Positions 63,521-64,000 of a stretch of DNA of 64,000 bases are shown here, piece by piece. Made by a program: the position numbers and the translations under genes. Origin of the DNA: Zonotrichia leucophrys gambelii (Eukaryota > Chordata > Aves > Passeriformes > Passerellidae); NCBI RefSeq assembly GCF_028769735.1, contig NC_088177.1, positions 9,984,599 through 10,048,598 on the forward strand. Direction: 5' to 3'. Under the pieces are notes generated by a model, which did no database searches, was not told where the DNA came from, and saw nothing but the letters and a program-made list of their open reading frames with translations. Numbering within the stretch: position 1 is the first letter of the stretch; every line of letters starts with the position of its first letter.

Positions 63521-64000
63521 TAATTCACCTCTGCCTTCCCCAGCCTGTGCTGCAGATTTATGGTCTGCCTCTTTATGCTTATGCAGGGTTTTATAGGAAA
63601 CTGAGGCTGTGGATAGAGTTCTAGGAACCAGAAACACAAAAGCTGGGCAGTGAGACAGGGGTACATCACCCAGAGCCTCGTGCTTCTGGATTGAGGGAAA
63701 TTCTGTGATTCTCTGGGTATCTCTTGCTCCACAGGAGTAACCTTCTGTCCATGGTGACTGCCTCAAGCCAAATCTGGACTTGGGAGACCGCATTTCTTCT
63801 TACCTCGGTCTTTTCTGTTCAGCATTCTGTAAATACCCTGGGTTCTTGGCAGTGTACTTAAACATTCATGTGTGTGGCCTGCAAAGCAGTTTAATGCTGT
63901 TAAAGGAATTTTCAGCTGCTTTGTGTTCTGAGTTAGTGTGGTCAGTTAGCCTTGACAACCACAGACCTTGCTGTGCCTTTGCAAAGGGATAACACGGTGA

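Larger units (their letters stand above)
62761..64000 (+). other. LRRFIP1 ending-B intron, runs off the window
   Basis: It contains a two-copy 61-bp duplication (62958-63080) and an AAT-rich microsatellite (63478-63520). No further family exon was seen before the end of the sequence. Confidence 0.7.

Noticed and set aside
1..64000. tRNA, rRNA, CRISPR or bacterial-type systems
   Set aside because: None seen by reading. The exon/intron structure and CR1/LTR content are those of a bird nuclear gene.

Overview
The window is a vertebrate nuclear locus, almost certainly from a bird and probably from a songbird. Exons are small, mostly 18-171 bp, and lie in long introns. Those introns carry many 3' ends of CR1-type LINEs and solo LTRs of endogenous retroviruses, a mixture I recognise from passerine genomes. 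There is no prokaryotic or organellar architecture.

One gene explains all the coding sequence I can support: LRRFIP1 (leucine-rich repeat flightless-interacting protein 1, also called GCF2 or TRIP). It is on the + strand and runs through the whole window. The N-terminal exon or exons lie upstream of base 1 and the last exon of one isoform lies beyond base 64000. From 5388 to 50200 every exon begins and ends in phase 0, until the last of them ends in phase 1. The order is: the [20 protein letters not shown] block (5388), a 6-codon microexon (12032), the [16 protein letters not shown] exon (15315), two Ser/Arg-rich exons (16555, 17119), a block of small Tyr/Ser/Arg-rich probable cassette exons (21997-34194), the [10 protein letters not shown] exon (42499), the Ser/Gly-rich 42-codon exon (43286), and the coiled-coil exons (43916-49587). 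A 142-bp exon (50059) ends in phase 1.

From that phase-1 donor two mutually compatible endings follow. Ending A is a 2.5-kb acidic terminal exon (51824-54333) with a 3' UTR and a poly(A) signal at 55717. Ending B skips it and joins four coiled-coil exons (60273, 61432, 61976, 62656) that resemble the LRRFIP2-type C-terminus, continuing off the window. Ending A holds seven tandem copies of a 23-24-residue acidic repeat.

The non-coding part holds at least eleven CR1 fragments, three solo LTRs of one family (all antisense to the gene, two with perfect 6-bp target duplications and one with a near-perfect one), two solo LTRs of a second family in sense orientation (one with a 4-bp duplication), three large tandem arrays (30.4-31.8 kb, 38.1-38.9 kb, 44.2-44.9 kb), a TTTTA microsatellite, a 45-T tract, and several short direct duplications. 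I found no RNA gene, CRISPR array, viral coding region or second protein-coding gene. The most interesting leads are candidate unrecognised in-frame exons, a possible poison exon, the repeat expansion in the acidic tail, and a CpG-dense pocket directly upstream of the ending-B exons. I did not find a wholly new biological system.
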